In this document: positions 31,479 to 43,764 of the stretch, piece by piece
How positions within the stretch are numbered: position 1 is the stretch's first letter
Layout of the letters: each line of letters begins with the position of its first letter
Assembly: GCF_037479095.1 (NCBI RefSeq)
Contig: NZ_JBBGZW010000001.1
Location: 1,736,001 to 1,800,000 of the forward strand
Length of the DNA: 64,000 bases
Direction of reading: 5' to 3'
From: Pantoea nemavictus
GTDB lineage: Bacteria; Pseudomonadota; Gammaproteobacteria; Enterobacterales; Enterobacteriaceae
Program-made: the position numbers and the translations under genes
The notes under the pieces: model-generated
Seen by the model: the letters and a program-made list of their open reading frames with translations, nothing else
What the model was told of the DNA's origin: nothing
Database searches by the model: none

Positions 31479-33620
31479 ATGAGCACTTACATTGTCATTC
31501 TGGCAGTCATGCTCGCCTGTTCGTTACTCGCAGGTATCGGCTATTGGTACGCTATGCGGCATCGTCCGCCGTTGGCGAAACCTCTGCCGTTTATCAGTCC
31601 GCCTCATCGCAAGCTTACTGACGAAGAACGTGATGCCGTTGAAAAGTACATTGCGTTGCTGGCCAAACAGCAGCAACACAGCAGTACCCGTTCTGCAAAG
31701 AAGTCACGCGAACCCGAAGCGCTGACGCTCACCGCGCAAAGCAGTAACGTTTATCCTGTCACTCGTTCCATCACCCGCTATGGCCTCTCCACCGACGATC
31801 CGCAGAAATGGCGCTACTATCTCGACGAAGTCGAGGTGCATCTGCCGCCGCTGTGGGAGCAGTACATCGCCGATGAAAACTATGTTGAGTTGATCCGTAC
31901 GCAAACGCTGCCGCTGGTGATTTCGCTCAACGGTCATTCACTGGTGAGCTACGCCGTTGAACAACCGGCGCTGCCGCCGCTGGTACGACCGATGTCAACC
32001 AACGCCTCTATTCGTAAAGAAGAGAGCGAGAACGTTGAACTGCTGCAGGTGCGCAAAGAGACCTCGGAAGAGTATCAACTGTCACGCGCCGACGGCACGC
32101 GTGAAGCGGTCGCCATCTGTTTCGCTTTCCTCTTGTTCTTCCTTAGCCTGGTGCTGCCCGGCAGCCTGATGGTATGGATTGCCCTGCTCGGCTGCCTGAT
32201 GATCGCCGTCAGCCTATGGTTCCTCTACCGCTTCCCGGGTGCGAATGGTTTGCGTGACGTCCACTGCCTGCGCGGTGCGCCCAAGCGCTGGGGATTGTTC
32301 GGCGAATCAAATCAGGAGCAGAGCAACATCTCGCTTGGCATTATTGATCTGATCTACCCTGCACACTGGCAGCCTTATGTGGCGCATGATCTAGGCCAGA
32401 TCACCGATGTTGAGATGTACCTCAATCGTCAGGTGGTGCGTCAGGGCCGCTTCCTGTCGCTGCAGGACGAAGTGCGTAACTTCCCGGTGCAGCGCTGGCG
32501 TAAAAACCTGGTGCTGGCGTGTGGTTCGCTACTGGTGCTGGTGATGCTGTTCACCTGGATTCCGCTCAGCATGCCGATCAAACTCAGCCTCGCGTGGGTA
32601 AAAGGCACCGAGAGCATCGAAGTGAACAGCGTTGATAAGCTGAATGCGCTGCCACTGCACATCGGCGACAGCCTGAAAGTGGGCGGCACCGGTATGTGTT
32701 CGGTGCCAGGCAACTACCAAAGCAATCGCAGTTACGCCTACATGCCGTTTGACTGCTCAGCCATTTACTGGAACAACGCCGCGCCGCTGCCACAGCCGCA
32801 ATCGGATATCATCGATAAAGCTTCCGCGTTGCTCGACACCACCACGCGCCAGCTGCATCCGGAAACCAACACCGATCCGAAGCTCAACCCGCAGCTGGCC
32901 TCGGCGATTCAAAAATCCGGCATGATTCTGCTGGATGACTTCTCCGATCTGGTGCTGAAAACCCAGGAGCTGTGCAGCCAGCAGCAGGATTGTGTGCGCC
33001 TGAAAAATGCGCTGGTAAATCTGGGCAACGCCAAAGATTGGGATTCACTGATCCACCGCGCAGATTCCGGCAAGCTGAATGGCATGAATGTGCTGCTGCG
33101 CCCGGTTAGCGCTGAAGCGCTGGAAAATCTGGTCAACACTGCTACTTCTACCTTCTTCGCGCGCGAGACCCGTCGCGCGGCAGAAAACCTCAATAGTCCG
33201 CCGCCGGGTGGTTTCCTGATCATTAGTGATGAAGGTCGCCAGATGGTGACGCAGCCGCAGCCGTCAGTTTCACTGTTTGATCTTGATGCCCCTTCGCAAT
33301 GGCGTGAGCTACAGCGCATGTCTGAAATGCTGCTGCATACGCCGTTCGCCGCCAGCGGCATCATCACCAGTATTACCACTGATGCTAACGGTACCCGTCA
33401 TATCGCGCTGCATAACGAGCCAGATGCGATGGCGCAATGGCGCTATCTAGGCACCGCGTTGCTGATGCTGGTACTGATTGCCAGCGCGGTGATCAACGGC
33501 TTGCTGGCGCTGCGTCGTATTCACCGTAATCGTCTGCGTATGGCGGAAATTCAGCAATATTACGACAAGTGCTTCAACCACAATCTGAACACTATGCAGA
33601 GCGTGCGCTCGCTGTTCTGA
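31479..33620 (+). CDS. igaA: IgaA (YrfF), inner-membrane brake on the Rcs phosphorelay
   Basis: A 713-residue polytopic membrane protein (E. coli/Salmonella about 711). Membrane helices are visible at residues about 2-22, 207-250 (two helices), 343-363 and 655-675, with cytoplasmic domains between the first helices and a large periplasmic domain (about 365-650) containing several Cys (GMCSVPG, DCSAIYW, LCSQQQDC). In relatives it restrains RcsD/RcsC signalling and is essential unless Rcs is inactive. A yrfG-hslR-hslO block follows. Confidence 0.94.
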   Translation: MSTYIVILAVMLACSLLAGIGYWYAMRHRPPLAKPLPFISPPHRKLTDEERDAVEKYIALLAKQQQHSSTRSAKKSREPEALTLTAQSSNVYPVTRSITRYGLSTDDPQKWRYYLDEVEVHLPPLWEQYIADENYVELIRTQTLPLVISLNGHSLVSYAVEQPALPPLVRPMSTNASIRKEESENVELLQVRKETSEEYQLSRADGTREAVAICFAFLLFFLSLVLPGSLMVWIALLGCLMIAVSLWFLYRFPGANGLRDVHCLRGAPKRWGLFGESNQEQSNISLGIIDLIYPAHWQPYVAHDLGQITDVEMYLNRQVVRQGRFLSLQDEVRNFPVQRWRKNLVLACGSLLVLVMLFTWIPLSMPIKLSLAWVKGTESIEVNSVDKLNALPLHIGDSLKVGGTGMCSVPGNYQSNRSYAYMPFDCSAIYWNNAAPLPQPQSDIIDKASALLDTTTRQLHPETNTDPKLNPQLASAIQKSGMILLDDFSDLVLKTQELCSQQQDCVRLKNALVNLGNAKDWDSLIHRADSGKLNGMNVLLRPVSAEALENLVNTATSTFFARETRRAAENLNSPPPGGFLIISDEGRQMVTQPQPSVSLFDLDAPSQWRELQRMSEMLLHTPFAASGIITSITTDANGTRHIALHNEPDAMAQWRYLGTALLMLVLIASAVINGLLALRRIHRNRLRMAEIQQYYDKCFNHNLNTMQSVRSLF

Positions 33621-33673
33621 GCCCTTCCCTTCTGTGCTACCCTGTCGCCCACTTTTTTGCGGCGAGAAAGAAA

Positions 33674-34342
33674 ATGCAGGTTACGCTTAACTGGTCAGAG
33701 ATTGATACCGTGCTGCTGGATATGGACGGCACGCTGCTCGACCTCGCCTTTGATCGCCACTTCTGGCTGGAACACGTTCCCGAAACCTTAAGCCGTGAAC
33801 GCGCGATCACCCTGGGTGAAGCCCATCAGCTGATTGAGCAGAAGTATCAGGCCGTGATGCATACGCTAAACTGGTATTGTCTCGATTACTGGTCGCAGGA
33901 ACTGGCGCTGGATATTCGCGCCATGACGTGGGAAAAGCGCCATCGCGCCGCAATGCGTGAAGATACGCTGCCGTTATTGCAGGCGCTACGCGCCGCAGGC
34001 AAACGCACCATTCTGCTGACCAATGCGCATCCTTATAATCTGGATGTCAAACTGGAGCAGACCGGATTAGCTGCCCACCTTGATTTATTACTTTCCACCC
34101 ATACCTTTGGGTATCCGAAAGAGGATCCGCGTCTCTGGCAGGCTGTTCAGCAGCACACTGCGTTTGAGAGTTCGCGCACGCTATTCATTGATGACAGCGA
34201 AGCGATTTTGGATGCGGCGACAAGCTGGGGCATTCGCTGGTGTTTAGGCGTCAGCAATCCGGATTCCGGTCGGCCCGATCAATCTTTCCAGCGTCATCCG
34301 GCGGTACGAGATTATCGTCAACTGTGTGAGACGCTGCGTTAA
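33674..34342 (+). CDS. yrfG: YrfG, HAD-type GMP/IMP nucleotidase
   Basis: A 222-residue HAD phosphatase, the E. coli length. ATG at 33674 is chosen because MQVTLNWSEIDTVLLDMDGTLLD begins with the catalytic DxDGT motif and AGAAAG is upstream; the longer frame starting inside igaA has no homology. Other motifs are LLTNAHPYNL and FIDDSEAILDAA. E. coli YrfG dephosphorylates purine nucleotides. It is followed by hslR and hslO. Confidence 0.93.
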   Translation: MQVTLNWSEIDTVLLDMDGTLLDLAFDRHFWLEHVPETLSRERAITLGEAHQLIEQKYQAVMHTLNWYCLDYWSQELALDIRAMTWEKRHRAAMREDTLPLLQALRAAGKRTILLTNAHPYNLDVKLEQTGLAAHLDLLLSTHTFGYPKEDPRLWQAVQQHTAFESSRTLFIDDSEAILDAATSWGIRWCLGVSNPDSGRPDQSFQRHPAVRDYRQLCETLR

Positions 34343-34355
34343 AGCAGGAGCCGCA

Positions 34356-34757
34356 ATGAAAGAGAAAATCAGCGAAGGGGTCCGCCTCGACAAATGGCTG
34401 TGGGCCGCGCGCTTCTATAAAACCCGTGCGCTGGCTCGCGAGATGGTGGAAGGCGGCAAAGTGCATTACAACGGTCAGCGCAGCAAGCCCAGTAAACTGG
34501 TGGAGCTGAACGCCGAGCTGACGCTGCGTCAGGGCAATGATGAGCGCACCGTGGTGATCACCGCGGTCACCGATCAGCGTCGTCCCGCCACCGAAGCGCA
34601 AGCGCTGTATGCCGAAACCGACGCCAGTATCGAAAAGCGAGAGAAAACCGCGCTGGCGCGCAAGATGAATGCGTTAACCATGCCGCACCCCGATCGTCGC
34701 CCGGATAAGAAAGAGCGCCGCGATCTGATGAAATTTAAATTGTCGGGCGATAAATAA
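34356..34757 (+). CDS. hslR: HslR (Hsp15), heat-shock ribosome-associated protein
   Basis: A 133-residue S4-domain RNA-binding protein, the E. coli length. ATG at 34356 is chosen for AGGAG upstream and the family start MKEKISEGVRLDKWLWAARFYKTR. Hsp15 recycles 50S subunits still carrying a nascent chain after heat shock. The C-terminus is strongly basic (HPDRRPDKKERRDLMKFK). It lies 14 bp after yrfG and 24 bp before hslO. Confidence 0.96.
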   Translation: MKEKISEGVRLDKWLWAARFYKTRALAREMVEGGKVHYNGQRSKPSKLVELNAELTLRQGNDERTVVITAVTDQRRPATEAQALYAETDASIEKREKTALARKMNALTMPHPDRRPDKKERRDLMKFKLSGDK

Positions 34758-34781
34758 CGCGCCCCCAACGAGAGAAACACT

Positions 34782-35654
34782 ATGTCTGCAAACGATCAAC
34801 TGCACCGCTACCTGTTCGAAAATGTCGCCGTGCGCGGTGAGCTGGTTAACGTGACGGAAACCTGGCGTGAAATTGTCAAAAATCACGACTACGTTGAGCC
34901 GGTAAAAACCTTGCTGGGCGAGCTGCTGGTGGCCACCAGTCTGCTGACGGCAACGCTGAAGTTTGATGGTGATATCACCGTACAGTTGCAGGGCGATGGT
35001 CCGCTGACGCTGGCGGTGATCAACGGTAACAACCGCCAGGAGCTGCGTGGCGTGGCGCGCGTCAAAGAAGATGCCGAGATCGCACCGGGCAGCAGCCTGA
35101 AAGAGATGGTCGGTAACGGCTATCTGGTGATCACCATCTCGCCAGAGAAAGGCGAGCGTTATCAAGGCGTGGTGGGCCTGGAAGCGGATACGCTGGCGGG
35201 TTGCCTGGAAGATTACTTCATGCGCTCTGAGCAGCTGCCAACGCGCCTGTTTATCCGTACCAGCGAGAAAGGCGCGGCGGGCATTCTGCTGCAGGTGCTG
35301 CCAGCGCAAGAGCCGAGCCCGGATGATTTCAATCATCTCGCCACGTTGACCGAAACCGTGAAGAGCGAAGAGCTGATCGAACTGCCCGCCACCGACGTGC
35401 TGTGGCGTCTGTATCATCAGGAAGAAGCCACGGTGTTTGATCCGTCGCCGGTTAGCTTCAAATGCACCTGCTCACGCGAGCGTTGCGGCGAAGTCCTGAG
35501 TACGCTGCCGATTGAAGAAGTGGATGAAATCCTCGCAGAGGATGGCAAAATCGATATGCATTGCGACTACTGCAATTCGCACTATGTGTACGATGCGGTG
35601 GATATTGCCGCCATTCGTAACGCGCCAACCAACAACAGCGATCAAGTGCATTAA
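34782..35654 (+). CDS. hslO: HslO (Hsp33), redox-regulated chaperone
   Basis: A 290-residue holdase activated by oxidation and unfolding. The zinc-binding redox switch is intact: Cys228-x-Cys230 ([12 protein letters not shown]) and Cys261-xx-Cys264 ([13 protein letters not shown]), matching the CxC and CxxC pairs of E. coli Hsp33. It is last in yrfG-hslR-hslO and is followed by a short GC-rich hairpin. Confidence 0.97.
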   Translation: MSANDQLHRYLFENVAVRGELVNVTETWREIVKNHDYVEPVKTLLGELLVATSLLTATLKFDGDITVQLQGDGPLTLAVINGNNRQELRGVARVKEDAEIAPGSSLKEMVGNGYLVITISPEKGERYQGVVGLEADTLAGCLEDYFMRSEQLPTRLFIRTSEKGAAGILLQVLPAQEPSPDDFNHLATLTETVKSEELIELPATDVLWRLYHQEEATVFDPSPVSFKCTCSRERCGEVLSTLPIEEVDEILAEDGKIDMHCDYCNSHYVYDAVDIAAIRNAPTNNSDQVH

Positions 35655-35662
35655 TTTCCTGC

Positions 35663-35681
35663 CGGGCGGTTCAGCCGCCCG
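35663..35681 (+). terminator. Hairpin after hslO
   Basis: CGGGCGG (35663-35669) pairs perfectly with CCGCCCG (35675-35681) around TTCAG, 8 bp after the hslO stop. The tail (CATTTCC) is only weakly T-rich. Confidence 0.55.
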
Positions 35682-35930
35682 CATTTCCCTCTGAACGTAT
35701 CCCTATCATTTATCACGGTTATTAGCTAAATAACGCTGACTTTAATTACATAAGTGGCAGATTTCTCTACTTGTCACGTTCCAGCTCGCATTTCTGACTA
35801 TCTTCTCTTTTCCGCTGTGCTCATAAGAGTACACTGCGCGCGATCTGCCCTGTGTGGCTATGCACGGCAGGCAGCAGAATCCCCCCATAAAAAATACGCA
35901 GTAACAGATACCGATTAAAGGAGCAGTCAC

Positions 35931-37550
35931 ATGCGCGTTAACGGCCTGACATCGCAAGACCTCGCCTCTATGGGCATCAGCGGCACCACCGAAGTGGTGT
36001 ACAACCCTGACTTCGACACGCTATTTCAGGAAGAGACCCGCCCAGAGCTGGAAGGTTATGCGCGAGGCACTCTGACGCAGAGCGGCGCCATTGCCGTGGA
36101 TACCGGCATCTTTACGGGTCGCTCGCCCAAAGATAAATATATCGTTCGCGATGACACCACACGCGACACGCTGTGGTGGAACGATGTTGGCAACGGCAAA
36201 AATGATAACCAGCCGCTGTCGCAGGAAACCTGGCAGGCGTTGAAAGATCGCTGCACCCAGCAGCTTTCCGGCAAACGTCTGTTTGTGGTTGATGCGTTCT
36301 GCGGTGCCAATCCCGATACGCGCCTGAGCGTGCGCTTCGTGATGGAAGTGGCCTGGCAGGCGCACTTCGTCAAAAACATGTTTATCCGTCCGAGCGAGAG
36401 CGAGCTAGCTGACTTCAAGCCAGATTTCGTGGTGATGAACGCCGCGCAGTGCACCAATCCGGACTGGCAGGCGCAGGGTCTGCACTCTGAGAACTTCGTC
36501 GCCTTCAACCTCACTGAGCGCATGCAGTTGATTGGCGGCACCTGGTACGGCGGCGAGATGAAGAAAGGCCTGTTCGCCATCATGAACTACCTGCTGCCGC
36601 TGAAAGGCATTGCGTCGATGCACTGCTCGGCTAACGTCGGCAAAGCGGGCGATGTGGCGGTGTTCTTCGGCCTCTCCGGCACCGGCAAAACCACCTTATC
36701 TACCGACCCAGATCGCCAGCTGATCGGTGATGACGAACACGGCTGGGATGATGATGGCGTGTTCAACTTTGAAGGCGGCTGCTACGCCAAAACCATTAAT
36801 CTGTCTGAGCAGGCGGAGCCGGAAATCTACCGCGCTATCCGCCGCGATGCACTGCTGGAAAACGTGGTGGTGCGCGCCGATGGCAGCGTGGATTACGCCG
36901 ACGGCAGCAAAACTGAGAACACCCGCGTCTCCTATCCGATTGAGCATATCGAAAACATCGTGCAGCCGGTTTCCAGGGCGGGCCATGCGAAGCGGGTGAT
37001 TTTCCTCACCGCCGATGCTTTTGGTGTGCTGCCGCCGGTTTCGCGCTTAACGCCGGAACAGACACAGTATCACTTCCTGTCGGGCTTTACCGCCAAGCTG
37101 GCCGGCACCGAGCGCGGCGTAACCCAGCCGACGCCAACCTTCTCCGCCTGTTTTGGCGCGGCGTTCCTGACGCTGCATCCCACGCAATATTCCGACGTGC
37201 TGGTGAAGCGCATGGAAGCAGCGGGTGCGCAGGCCTATCTGGTCAATACCGGCTGGAACGGCAGCGGCAAGCGCATCTCACTGAAAGACACGCGCGCTAT
37301 CATCAACGCGATTCTGGCCGGTGAACTGGATAACGTGGAAACCGAACAGCTGCCGGTGTTTAACCTGCAGATGCCAAAGCATTTACCGCAGGTGAATAGC
37401 GCAATTCTCGATCCGCGCCGCAGCTGGCCAACAGAAGCGGCCTGGCAGCAAGCCGCGCAGGATCTGGCGCAGCGCTTTATCACTAACTTTGAGAAGTACA
37501 CCGATAACGACGCCGGTAAGGCGCTGGTGCAAGCCGGTCCGCAGCTGTGA
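35931..37550 (+). CDS. pckA: PckA, ATP-dependent phosphoenolpyruvate carboxykinase
   Basis: A 539-residue gluconeogenic enzyme (E. coli 540) converting oxaloacetate and ATP to PEP, CO2 and ADP. Landmarks: [12 protein letters not shown], the substrate-binding [13 protein letters not shown], the kinase-1a P-loop [13 protein letters not shown] around residue 250, and the metal site [29 protein letters not shown] precedes ATG. The 276-bp upstream gap must carry its promoter; no regulator site was clear by eye. A strong terminator follows. Confidence 0.98.
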   Translation: MRVNGLTSQDLASMGISGTTEVVYNPDFDTLFQEETRPELEGYARGTLTQSGAIAVDTGIFTGRSPKDKYIVRDDTTRDTLWWNDVGNGKNDNQPLSQETWQALKDRCTQQLSGKRLFVVDAFCGANPDTRLSVRFVMEVAWQAHFVKNMFIRPSESELADFKPDFVVMNAAQCTNPDWQAQGLHSENFVAFNLTERMQLIGGTWYGGEMKKGLFAIMNYLLPLKGIASMHCSANVGKAGDVAVFFGLSGTGKTTLSTDPDRQLIGDDEHGWDDDGVFNFEGGCYAKTINLSEQAEPEIYRAIRRDALLENVVVRADGSVDYADGSKTENTRVSYPIEHIENIVQPVSRAGHAKRVIFLTADAFGVLPPVSRLTPEQTQYHFLSGFTAKLAGTERGVTQPTPTFSACFGAAFLTLHPTQYSDVLVKRMEAAGAQAYLVNTGWNGSGKRISLKDTRAIINAILAGELDNVETEQLPVFNLQMPKHLPQVNSAILDPRRSWPTEAAWQQAAQDLAQRFITNFEKYTDNDAGKALVQAGPQL

Positions 37551-37573
37551 TGTGATGTGGTTGAGGCCATAAA

Positions 37574-37605
37574 AAAGCCGCTATCCTGCGAGGGATAGCG
37601 GCTTT
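37574..37605 (+). terminator. pckA intrinsic terminator
   Basis: Perfect 13-bp stem (37574-37586 with 37593-37605, AAAGCCGCTATCC/GGATAGCGGCTTT) with a 6-base loop and a T-rich tail. The flanking A-run may also serve envZ on the other strand. Confidence 0.88.
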
Positions 37606-37656
37606 GTTGTTTCTGCATCGACGGGTTTTGTAAGGTGATTTGTGCCCACATGGCCA

Positions 37657-39737
<2,081 letters not shown>

Positions 39738-39813
39738 GTTCAACTCCCAAAGGCGCCATTGCCTGAGCCAATATTGTTAAAAAAAGAGGCCTCAGTGTGA
39801 CAGTCATTTATGG

Positions 39814-39841
39814 TTTATATTCTAGCCGAAATTGTTACAAA
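39814..39841 (-). promoter_or_regulatory. Candidate ompR promoter
   Basis: On the minus strand, TTTGTA (39836-39841) and TATAAA (39814-39819) are separated by 16 bp, about 75 bp before the ompR start. Only a visual match to the sigma-70 consensus. Confidence 0.35.
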
Positions 39842-40249
39842 GCATATTAAACAGCAGCTTATATTTATTTTTAGCCCCGAAATGCGCTTCGCTTCGCGTT
39901 TTTTATCTGTGCTTTCAAGCCGCTTAGCGCTTATCTGAAAATTTGGCGCATATTCTTTCTGTTACTGGAACATTACATATTAAATCGCGGCCAGGAAGGC
40001 GCTCAGCGCGATTTGGCTTAAGGTAACGGTGCAGAATATGCCAGTACCAGCTGAAGGGCAGCATAAAATATTGTGCTTTCGCCATCAGCCGCGTATCTGC
40101 TCTCGGAACAATTCCACGCCAGGAAAAAACAAGGCCAGCATTAAATAAAGGCCGATAAATCAGGCAATAAACACGTCTTTCTTATCGCAGCGCGATCTTC
40201 GACACTGCATGCGTACCTGCTGTTATTGAGTTCATGTGGAGAGAGAAAG
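39842..40249. promoter_or_regulatory. Non-coding interval before the YjbE-like gene
   Basis: About 400 bp between the divergent ompR and the YjbE-like gene, AT-rich near 39842-39880 and 39950-39980, with no plausible ORF. I looked for an RcsAB-type box, since yjbE of E. coli is Rcs-controlled, and found no convincing one. Confidence 0.3.
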
Positions 40250-40492
40250 ATGAAAAAAACCGTAATTCTGCTGGGCGCACTGGTACTGACCAGCATCACT
40301 CAGGTTCAGGCGGCCACCAGCGCGGGCGAAGCGGCTGGCGCACAGGCTTCTACCACGGCGAAAGGAAACTCTGACGCTATCGGTATTGGCGCGGTTGGCG
40401 CGTTGCTGGGTGTTGCACTGGCGACCATGAGCGGCGGCGACAAAGGTGGTAACAGTACCTCAACCACCACCGCGACCACGCCAGGCAAATAA
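40250..40492 (+). CDS. Small secreted YjbE-like protein
   Basis: An 80-residue protein with signal peptide (MKKTVILLGALVLTSITQVQA) and GGAGAG before the ATG. The mature part is Ala/Gly/Thr/Ser-rich, with a short hydrophobic segment IGIGAVGALLGVALATMSGGD and a Thr-rich tail (STSTTTATTPGK). Length and composition match YjbE, the first protein of the E. coli yjbEFGH exopolysaccharide operon, as I remember it. No yjbF, yjbG or yjbH follows: the next gene is greB on the other strand. The family call is moderate; another low-complexity secreted peptide is possible. Confidence 0.7.
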   Translation: MKKTVILLGALVLTSITQVQAATSAGEAAGAQASTTAKGNSDAIGIGAVGALLGVALATMSGGDKGGNSTSTTTATTPGK

Positions 40493-40616
40493 TTCATACT
40501 ATTGATGCGCGGCAAGGCTGCGGCGCTTTCCCCTCTTTTACTGTCAGCCCATTTCGCCACCGGAGAATAAGTTGCGCCCCGGCCTCGTTATCCAGGCCAT
40601 TATTCTCCGACTCTTT

Positions 40617-41105
40617 TTAGGGCGTCTCTTTTACATAGTCGATGCTGTTCACAAACCAGATTTTCTGGCCTTCCGGCGTGTTCACCACCACTTCGTCATC
40701 CACTTCTTTCTTGATCAGCGCGCGCGCCATCGGCGAATCAATCGAAATGTACTCTTTCATCGTCTCGCCATAGATTTCATCCGGGCCGACAATGCGAAAC
40801 CGCTTCACGTCACCCTGCTCGTTCTCCACCTGCACCCACGCGCCAAAAAACACTTTGCCTTCCTGCTGCGGTGCGTAATCGACAATTTTCAGGTCGGCGA
40901 GGCATTTACGCAGATAGCGTACGCGGCGATCGATCTGGCGCAGCAGACGTTTGTTGTAGGTGTAATCGGCGTTTTCCGAACGATCGCCGAGGCTGGCCGC
41001 CCAGGAGACAATTTTGGTCACTTCGGGACGCTTTTCGTTCCACAAATGGTCGTGTTCGGCGCGCAGCTTGTTATAGCCTTCGCGGGTAATCAGTTGGGTT
41101 TTCAT
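40617..41105 (-). CDS. greB: GreB, transcript cleavage factor
   Basis: A 162-residue Gre factor that rescues backtracked RNA polymerase by stimulating cleavage of the 3' RNA end. The N-terminal coiled coil starts MKTQLITREGYNKLRAEHDHLW and its acidic tip lies at ASLGDRSENADYTYNKRLLR, with the Asp/Glu needed for cleavage. The C-terminal FKBP-like domain includes FRIVGPDEIYGETMKEYISIDSP. The ENADY and YNKRLLRQIDRR text suits GreB rather than GreA. Synteny ompR-greB-tex is as in E. coli. Confidence 0.96.
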   Translation of the reverse strand: MKTQLITREGYNKLRAEHDHLWNEKRPEVTKIVSWAASLGDRSENADYTYNKRLLRQIDRRVRYLRKCLADLKIVDYAPQQEGKVFFGAWVQVENEQGDVKRFRIVGPDEIYGETMKEYISIDSPMARALIKKEVDDEVVVNTPEGQKIWFVNSIDYVKETP

Positions 41106-41302
41106 GACATCAACTCGTGGTAACGGCGTTTCTTCGCAGCAAAGAGGCTAACAATAAGCGACCGATTCGCCATCAGCAAGAAGCAGACTTTAAAGCGCGC
41201 GCTGCATTCAGAAAAAGACGGATTCACTGGCCCCCGGCTGGCAATTTTCGCCCTCAGCCCGTATAACTGTCCCCTATTTCTAACCCTGTGTAAGCATTGT
41301 TA

Positions 41303-43636
41303 ATGATGATGAAAGATTCGCTGAGCCAGATTATCGCAAGTGAGCTAAAGGCACGCGCCGACCAGGTTGATGCCGCCGTGCGCTTACTTGATGAAGGGAA
41401 CACCGTGCCGTTTATCGCACGTTATCGTAAGGAAGTGACCGGAGGCCTGGACGACACCCAGCTGCGTTTACTGGAGAGCCGTTTAGGTTACCTGCGCGAG
41501 CTGGATGATCGTCGCCAGTCGATTCTTAAATCTATCGACGAACAGGGCAAACTTACCCCTGAACTCGCTACCGCCATCAACAGCACGCTGAACAAAACCG
41601 AGCTGGAAGACCTTTACCTGCCGTATAAACAGAAGCGTCGTACGCGCGGACAGATCGCGATTGAAGCCGGTCTTGAGCCGCTGGCCGAGACGCTGTGGCA
41701 GGATGCGTCGCAGGATCCCGAGCAGCTGGCCGCGGGCTACGTTGACGCCGACAAAGGCGTTGCCGACGTACGCGCCGCGCTGGATGGCGCACGCTACATT
41801 CTGATGGAGCGCTTTGCAGAAGACGCCTCGCTGCTGGCGAAAGTGCGTGAGTATCTGTGGAAGAACGCACATGTGGTTTCTCGCGTGGTGGAAGGCAAAG
41901 AGGAAGAAGGCGCGAAATTCCGCGACTACTTCGATCATCACGAAGCGCTGAGCGGCGTGCCATCGCACCGCGCGCTGGCGATGTTCCGCGGCCGTAACGA
42001 AGGCGTGCTGCAGCTGTCGCTGAATGCCGATCCCCAGTTTGAAGAAGCCCCGCGTGAAAGCTATGGCGAAACGCTGATCGCCGAACACCTCAATCTGCGC
42101 CTGAATAACGCCCCGGCGGACAGCTGGCGCAAGGCGGTGGTGAGCTGGACCTGGCGCATCAAAGTGCTGCTGCACCTCGAAACCGAATTGATGGGCACCA
42201 TTCGTGAACGCGCCGAAGATGAAGCCATCAACGTGTTTGCCCGCAACCTGCACGATTTGCTGATGGCCGCACCGGCGGGAATGCGCGCCACTATGGGTCT
42301 CGATCCCGGTTTGCGTACCGGTGTAAAAGTCGCGGTGGTGGATGCCACCGGCAAACTGGTCGCCACCGACACAATTTATCCGCACACCGGTCAGGCAGCG
42401 AAAGCGGCCGCGGCCGTCGCGGCACTGTGCACCAAACATCAGGTTGAACTGGTGGCGATTGGTAACGGCACCGCTTCGCGCGAGACCGAACGCTTTTTCC
42501 TCGACGTGCAGAAGCAGTTCCCCCACGTTAACGCGCAGAAAGTGATTGTGAGTGAAGCGGGCGCATCGGTTTACTCTGCGTCGGAATTGGCGGCGCTGGA
42601 GTTCCCGGATCTCGACGTCTCGATTCGTGGTGCAGTTTCCATCGCGCGCCGCCTGCAGGATCCGCTTGCCGAACTGGTGAAAATCGATCCGAAATCTATC
42701 GGCGTGGGCCAATATCAGCATGATGTCAGCCAAAGCCAGCTGGCGAAGAAACTGGATGCGGTGGTAGAAGACTGCGTAAACGCCGTGGGTGTTGATCTCA
42801 ACACCGCATCGGTAGCGCTGTTAACCCGTGTAGCCGGTTTAACCCGCATGATGGCGCAGAATATTGTCAGCTGGCGCGATGAGAATGGACGTTTCCAGAA
42901 TCGTCAGCAGCTACTGAAAGTCAGTCGTCTGGGACCGAAAGCCTTTGAGCAGTGCGCCGGCTTCCTGCGTATTAACCACGGCGATAACCCGCTGGATGCC
43001 TCAACCGTGCACCCGGAAGCTTACCCGCTGGTCGAGCGCATTCTGGCCGCCACCGAGCAGGCGCTGAATGAGTTGATGGGCAATCCGGGCAGCCTGCGCG
43101 ATCTCAACGCACGTGAATTCACCGATGAGCGCTTCGGCTTGCCAACGGTGACGGACATCATCAAAGAGCTGGAAAAACCGGGTCGCGATCCGCGCCCTGA
43201 GTTTAAAACCGCGCAGTTTGCTGAAGGTGTGGAAACGCTCAACGATCTGTTGCCGGGCATGGTGCTGGAAGGCGCGGTGACCAACGTCACCAACTTCGGC
43301 GCGTTCGTTGATATCGGCGTGCATCAGGACGGTTTAGTGCACATCTCTTCCCTTTCCGACAAGTTCGTCGAGGATCCCCATCAGGTGGTGAAAGCCGGCG
43401 ATATCGTCAAAGTGAAGGTGATGGAAGTGGATATGCAGCGTAAACGTATTGCGCTCACCATGCGTCTGGATGAGCAGCCAGGTGAAAGCAATGCGCGCGG
43501 GAACAACCGCAGCGCGGGCAAAGAAGCAGCGCGTCCGGCGGCCAATAACAAAGGCCGTGGCAAACCGGCCAGCGCTTCCGCCGGCAACAGCGCGATGGGC
43601 GATGCGCTTGCCGCAGCCTTCGGTAAAAAACGTTAA
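41303..43636 (+). CDS. yhgF: Tex/YhgF, S1-domain RNA-binding transcription accessory protein
   Basis: About 777 residues (E. coli 773). It contains the N-terminal helical Tex domain, a YqgF-like RNase H fold ([22 protein letters not shown]), helix-hairpin-helix repeats ([38 protein letters not shown]) and a C-terminal S1 domain ([30 protein letters not shown]), then a disordered basic tail. Three consecutive ATG codons (41303, 41306, 41309) and a TTG at 41297 are possible starts; none has a strong Shine-Dalgarno. Related proteins aid rRNA/transcription processes and toxin expression. Confidence 0.95.
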   Translation: MMMKDSLSQIIASELKARADQVDAAVRLLDEGNTVPFIARYRKEVTGGLDDTQLRLLESRLGYLRELDDRRQSILKSIDEQGKLTPELATAINSTLNKTELEDLYLPYKQKRRTRGQIAIEAGLEPLAETLWQDASQDPEQLAAGYVDADKGVADVRAALDGARYILMERFAEDASLLAKVREYLWKNAHVVSRVVEGKEEEGAKFRDYFDHHEALSGVPSHRALAMFRGRNEGVLQLSLNADPQFEEAPRESYGETLIAEHLNLRLNNAPADSWRKAVVSWTWRIKVLLHLETELMGTIRERAEDEAINVFARNLHDLLMAAPAGMRATMGLDPGLRTGVKVAVVDATGKLVATDTIYPHTGQAAKAAAAVAALCTKHQVELVAIGNGTASRETERFFLDVQKQFPHVNAQKVIVSEAGASVYSASELAALEFPDLDVSIRGAVSIARRLQDPLAELVKIDPKSIGVGQYQHDVSQSQLAKKLDAVVEDCVNAVGVDLNTASVALLTRVAGLTRMMAQNIVSWRDENGRFQNRQQLLKVSRLGPKAFEQCAGFLRINHGDNPLDASTVHPEAYPLVERILAATEQALNELMGNPGSLRDLNAREFTDERFGLPTVTDIIKELEKPGRDPRPEFKTAQFAEGVETLNDLLPGMVLEGAVTNVTNFGAFVDIGVHQDGLVHISSLSDKFVEDPHQVVKAGDIVKVKVMEVDMQRKRIALTMRLDEQPGESNARGNNRSAGKEAARPAANNKGRGKPASASAGNSAMGDALAAAFGKKR

Positions 43637-43651
43637 GATCCTGCCCTAAAA

Positions 43652-43681
43652 ACGCGCGGAGATAACGCTATCTCCGCGCGT
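43652..43681. terminator. Long GC-rich hairpin between tex and the GH13 gene
   Basis: Perfect 13-bp stem (ACGCGCGGAGATA at 43652-43664 with its complement at 43669-43681) around an ACGC loop, 15 bp after the tex stop. There is no T-run after it on the plus strand, so termination may be weak or Rho-assisted; it could also stabilise the tex mRNA 3' end. Confidence 0.6.
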
Positions 43682-43764
43682 ATAAGCCTTGATAAATCTC
43701 CTCGCCCAACTACGCTAAAAATTCTGTGTGAAAAAATGACGCTTCCGCGTGGCCCAGCGATCCA

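Noticed and set aside
41483..42733. Long open frame of 416 codons on the minus strand inside tex
   Set aside because: It is antisense to a strongly conserved gene, has no recognisable motif, and its length comes from GC-rich third positions of tex.
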